Assembly (NCBI GenBank): GCA_964237235.1
Contig: CAXSGY010000023.1
Location: forward strand, 1-64,000
Reading direction: 5' to 3'
Length of the DNA stretch: 64,000 nucleotides
DNA from: GCA-002050365 sp964237235
GTDB taxonomy: Bacteria; Acidobacteriota; Blastocatellia; Pyrinomonadales; Pyrinomonadaceae
Every line of letters starts with the position of its first letter. The stretch's first letter is position 1. Shown here one piece after another: positions 60,760-64,000 of the stretch. Both the position numbers and the translations under genes were made by a program. The notes under the pieces were generated by a model. It had not been told where the DNA came from, searched no databases, and worked only from the letters and a program-made list of their open reading frames with translations.

Positions 60760-62475
60760 ATGCATCGCAAATTAATTTCCACCGTTTTCGTTTTGTTCGT
60801 TTTCATACACGCGGCGTTTTCGCAAAGCGTCGAGAACGCCAAAAAAGATGAAATTTCCGCCGATGTCAAAAAAGAAGCCGTCGCCTTTCTGCGCGAAACC
60901 TCAACTGAAATCACCCAGCTGCGAACGCTCGAAAACCGCATCGGCTTGTCGGCGGAGCTGGCGAATTTAATGTGGTTCAGCGACGAAAAAGAAGCGCGGG
61001 CAATGTTTCAAACCGTCATCAACGATTTCAGGCAGTTGTTGACCAATTACGACGCACAATTTGTCGCCCTCGGCGCAACGCCGGAGTTGTCCGACACGTA
61101 TTCGGGCGACACGGGCGAGAAAATCCTTCTGACCCGAAAATTCGTTAAAGCGATTTCCGTCCGCCAGCAAATCGCCGACGCTATCGCCGAACACGATCCG
61201 CAGCTCGCTTTTGAATTTTTTACCGCTTCGGCGGAGGCGATTACCAGCCCGACTTTTCGGAAGCAAATTGAAGCCAACGACGGCTCTTACGAAACGCGTC
61301 TGCTCAATAAAATCGCCGAAAAAGATCCTGATTTGGCTCTAAAATACGGTCGTCAGAGTTTAGCGAAAAATTTTAGCAGCGAAATTCTGTCTTTACTGCA
61401 AAAAATTTACGACAAAGATGCCGATAAAGGCGCGGCGTTCGCCGAAGACATCGTTTCAAAACTAAAATCAAACGCCGCCAACCCGGAAAATTTTTACAAC
61501 GTATCCAGAGCTTTAAGTTTCGGCATTGAAAACCTCGACGCAGCGAAGGGTAAAAACGGCAAACGCCCGATGTTCAGCGAACAAGCAATGCGCGACCTTG
61601 CCGAATTAACGGCGCAGGAAATCTTAAAACGCGAAGACGGCGAAGGCTACGAATTCATCGGTTACGCTGACCTAATCGAACGATTTTTGCCGGCGCGCGC
61701 CGCGCAAATCCGTCAAAAATTCGATATTAGAAAGAAAAAATCAACAGTTAATACAATGTCAGTAGCCGTTGGCGAACCGCCGCCCACGCCGCCGACGGCA
61801 ACATCGGGTATCGGAGCGAAGGTCGGAGGCAAACCGGACAATGAAGAACGATTATCTGAAAATCTACAGAGCCTCGCCGCGAAAAAACTCTCTGACGAAG
61901 AGCGAAAAGCGGTCATCGAGCAATCGAAAAAAATCATTGCTGAAATTCCCGACCGCGAGCGAAAATTTATGGCTCTGGCTGGTTTAGCTTCGCAGGTCGC
62001 GCAGTCGGGCGATCAAGAGACGGCGGCGGCGATTATGACCGATGCCCGAAATTTTATTAATCTGCAACCGAAAAATTACCGCGATTATATGCAAATCTGG
62101 ATGCTGACGAGCGCATATGCACAAGCTGATCCGGACAAAGCATTTCCGCTTTTGGAAGACACGATTTTCCGGCTCAACGACACAATCGCCGCGTTCATCA
62201 AAATCGGCGAATTTATGGACGTTTCCGACGAGATTGTCGTTGACGGCGAAATTCAAATCGGCGGCTTCGGCGGCGAAATATCGCGCGAATTAGTAAGGAA
62301 TCTCGGTTCGTCCGACGCGACCGTCCGCAATCTGGCAACCGCCGATTTCAAGCGAACAAAAGCTCTAAGCGAAAAATTCGACCGTCAGGAAGTTCGCATT
62401 TTAGCGAAATTATTAATTTTGCGGGCAGTTCTGACCGATAAAAAAACCGCCGCTCAGGAAAAAGAAGATTATTAA
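60760..62475 (+). CDS. Exported helical-repeat protein, second of a tandem pair
   Basis: A 571-residue paralogue of the preceding gene (79 bases apart), with a signal peptide ending AAFS/QSV near residue 21. AAAGGAG lies eight bases before the ATG. It shares LENRIGLSAELANLMWFSDEKEARAMFQ and late FDRQEVRILAKLLILRA with the first, but carries a Pro/Thr/Gly-rich linker (GEPPPTPPTATSG near residue 345). The helical repeats would give an elongated binding surface in the periplasm. The pair probably arose by duplication. Confidence 0.75.
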   Translation: MHRKLISTVFVLFVFIHAAFSQSVENAKKDEISADVKKEAVAFLRETSTEITQLRTLENRIGLSAELANLMWFSDEKEARAMFQTVINDFRQLLTNYDAQFVALGATPELSDTYSGDTGEKILLTRKFVKAISVRQQIADAIAEHDPQLAFEFFTASAEAITSPTFRKQIEANDGSYETRLLNKIAEKDPDLALKYGRQSLAKNFSSEILSLLQKIYDKDADKGAAFAEDIVSKLKSNAANPENFYNVSRALSFGIENLDAAKGKNGKRPMFSEQAMRDLAELTAQEILKREDGEGYEFIGYADLIERFLPARAAQIRQKFDIRKKKSTVNTMSVAVGEPPPTPPTATSGIGAKVGGKPDNEERLSENLQSLAAKKLSDEERKAVIEQSKKIIAEIPDRERKFMALAGLASQVAQSGDQETAAAIMTDARNFINLQPKNYRDYMQIWMLTSAYAQADPDKAFPLLEDTIFRLNDTIAAFIKIGEFMDVSDEIVVDGEIQIGGFGGEISRELVRNLGSSDATVRNLATADFKRTKALSEKFDRQEVRILAKLLILRAVLTDKKTAAQEKEDY

Positions 62476-62603
62476 TTTATCGAATATCGGAACCGCCGGC
62501 GTGAGCGGGCAGTTCAATCTAACGAATTCAAACTTTCGATTTAAGTTTTAACTCGTTGTTTTCAATTGCCCGCGCTCAATCGGTTATGACTTTCAGCCAA
62601 AAC

Positions 62604-63866
62604 TCAATTTACGTATTCCTTCGGAAAAAACAGAATATTATTGTTCTCTGCGTTTTGCGTTTGGTCTTTTCGCAGACGCGCGCAAGCGAGCAATTCTCCG
62701 GCGGTTTCGCCGTCGTGCCAGAAAGATGCCGCGCCAAATTTTAATTCCAGATTGATGGTTTCGCGCTTGGAGATTTCAAACGGTTTTGAAACGAATTTTC
62801 TTTCGATGCGATTGACGATTTCCGAAGCGGTTTGTTCCGTCGCGGTCGGCAGCGCGGCGAGAAATTCGTCGCCGCTCGAACGCGCCAGAAAATCCATTTC
62901 CCGGAGCTGGCTTTTGATCAGCTCCGCCGCGTATTCGAGCAGACAATCGCCGGTCGAATGCCCGTAACGCAAATTCAATTCGCCGAAATTCACAATATCA
63001 ACGGTCAAAACGGTCAGCGGGCGTTGGTCTCGGAAACGCTGCGCTTCGGCGAGCTGATTTTCTAAAATCATATAAAACGCGCGCTCGTTCGGCAGTTTGG
63101 TCAACGCGTCAACCAGAGCGTTTGAGAGGTTTTCTTCAAAAACGCGCGAATTCGCAAAAAGCGGCGCGACGCGCTCGCCGACCGCTTCGAGAAGCCGCAA
63201 AGATTTTTGATTTAAGTCGTTTTCGGCGGCATACAGCGTCAAAACGCCGTAAGTCCTGCCGTTTTGTGCAAGCGGCGCGGCGATTGCCGACTTTAATTTT
63301 TTCAATTCGGAGGCGGTGAAAATCGCTTCTTCCGAATGTAAATCGCTCGCGTGATACGGCTTTCCGCTTTGAAACGCGCTGCCGGCAACGCCCGCGTCCG
63401 AAGAAATTTCAATTTCCTTCAAATGTTCCGCGCCTTTGCCGACCGCGTAAGCGATTTTTAGTTTCGATTGATCCTTCTCGGCTAAAGAAAGCGTCAAAAT
63501 CGTGAACGGCACAATTTCGGCAACACGATTGGCGATCAAACGAAACATATCGCCGGATTTGAGCGACGCGCCGAAAAATTGATTGACTTCTTCGAGCGCG
63601 AATAATTTTCTTTCGATTTCTTCGTCAAAAGTCGCAACGTTTGAAATTTCCGCCAACACGCTTTGCCATCCTCTGTAATCTGCCAGACAAAACAGCAAAA
63701 ACGAAATTGCAATCGAAACGAAAATAGAGAGTTTCGCAGCAAATCCAAACTCTGAAGTTGAAATAAAAAAAGTCGCCGTCAAAGCGCAGAGCGAAACGAC
63801 GATCAACGACAAAAAATTCGGCTGCGAAGCTTGTTTCGTTGGATTTTTTGCCCCGGAATCGCTCAT
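62604..63866 (-). CDS. Membrane GAF-GGDEF protein (diguanylate cyclase-like)
   Basis: A 420-residue protein with two hydrophobic helices (21-40 and 44-63), a GAF domain (about 95-240; VPFTILTLSLAEKD, AAPLAQNGRTYGVLTLYAAE) and a GGDEF domain (250-410). The signature loop is SSGDEF, so the first Gly of GGDEF is Ser; DALTKLPNERAF and VDIVNFGELNLRYGH are normal. The SGDEF form is active in some cyclases, so c-di-GMP synthesis is possible but not certain. The only c-di-GMP-type enzyme in the window. Confidence 0.9.
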   Translation of the reverse strand: MSDSGAKNPTKQASQPNFLSLIVVSLCALTATFFISTSEFGFAAKLSIFVSIAISFLLFCLADYRGWQSVLAEISNVATFDEEIERKLFALEEVNQFFGASLKSGDMFRLIANRVAEIVPFTILTLSLAEKDQSKLKIAYAVGKGAEHLKEIEISSDAGVAGSAFQSGKPYHASDLHSEEAIFTASELKKLKSAIAAPLAQNGRTYGVLTLYAAENDLNQKSLRLLEAVGERVAPLFANSRVFEENLSNALVDALTKLPNERAFYMILENQLAEAQRFRDQRPLTVLTVDIVNFGELNLRYGHSTGDCLLEYAAELIKSQLREMDFLARSSGDEFLAALPTATEQTASEIVNRIERKFVSKPFEISKRETINLELKFGAASFWHDGETAGELLACARLRKDQTQNAENNNILFFPKEYVN

Positions 63867-64000
63867 AAAGTTGAAAAGTATATAACTTGCGGAAATTTTC
63901 AGGAGAAATTTTGAGAAAATTTTCTCAGGTTTGAAGATAACTTTTTGACGTGCGCGAAGTCAATAATTTTACGCGCCTGCCGAAAATCGTCTTACAGATG

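Overview
The window looks like chromosome of an acidobacterium, probably class Blastocatellia (a Pyrinomonas-like lineage). This is an inference from gene content: three VWFA proteins of the acidobacterial type, an Oar-like TonB-dependent receptor with an N-terminal carboxypeptidase-regulatory domain, a CBM9/DUF5916 protein, an LVIVD plus FG-GAP repeat protein, and a type II secretion/pilus cluster whose secretin carries a cohesin domain. Coding density is high. Most genes to about 46 kb lie on the minus strand. I saw no rRNA, tRNA, CRISPR array or insertion sequence.

Layout. 1-6.7 kb: a Kdp potassium-uptake locus on the minus strand (short KdpD-like kinase, KdpE, a candidate operator, a small membrane protein, a predicted outer-membrane barrel, a 34-residue peptide, KdpF, KdpA, and KdpB cut by the window edge). 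6.9-8.5 kb: an HtrA-type lipoprotein protease on the plus strand. 8.8-16 kb: large outer-membrane and secreted proteins (Oar-like receptor, DUF5666 repeats, CBM9/DUF5916). 16.2-18.9 kb: an ECF sigma factor, DUF4870 protein, zinc-finger anti-sigma factor and a bactofilin-like membrane protein, probably one envelope-stress operon. 19-27 kb: GspF, GspE, secretin, two pseudopilins and a PilM-like protein. 27-31.7 kb: two VWFA proteins and an FG-GAP protein. 31.8-41.7 kb: housekeeping genes (polyprenyl synthase, signal peptidase, YajQ, TatD, MetG, M28 peptidase) mixed with two toxin-antitoxin pairs (BrnT/BrnA-like and VapBC-like). 41.7-46.3 kb: folE, larC and a Ca2+/H+ antiporter, with a foreign cassette beside folE. 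46.7-64 kb: esterases, a third VWFA gene in an AT-rich block, a broken nucleotidyltransferase gene, hutU and hutG for histidine breakdown, a DUF2339 membrane protein, two tandem secreted helical-repeat paralogues and a GAF-GGDEF protein.

Two things stand out. First, a two-gene AT-rich cassette (42.0-43.16 kb) lies between the intact folE and a second copy of its 3' end. The two 3' ends encode 71 identical residues but differ at about 16 bases. The cassette encodes a protein resembling the detached tip of a polymorphic (RHS-type) toxin, with an HxxxH motif lacking the usual Glu, and an overlapping small membrane protein that could be its immunity partner. Second, the window is scattered with palindromic elements built from short repeated words. 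The words differ from site to site but the architecture is the same. Three have entered reading frames (larC, metG and a pseudopilin leader). A separate GGAGCG...CGCTCC palindrome family sits just past the stop codons of minus-strand operons, where some copies look able to act as terminators.
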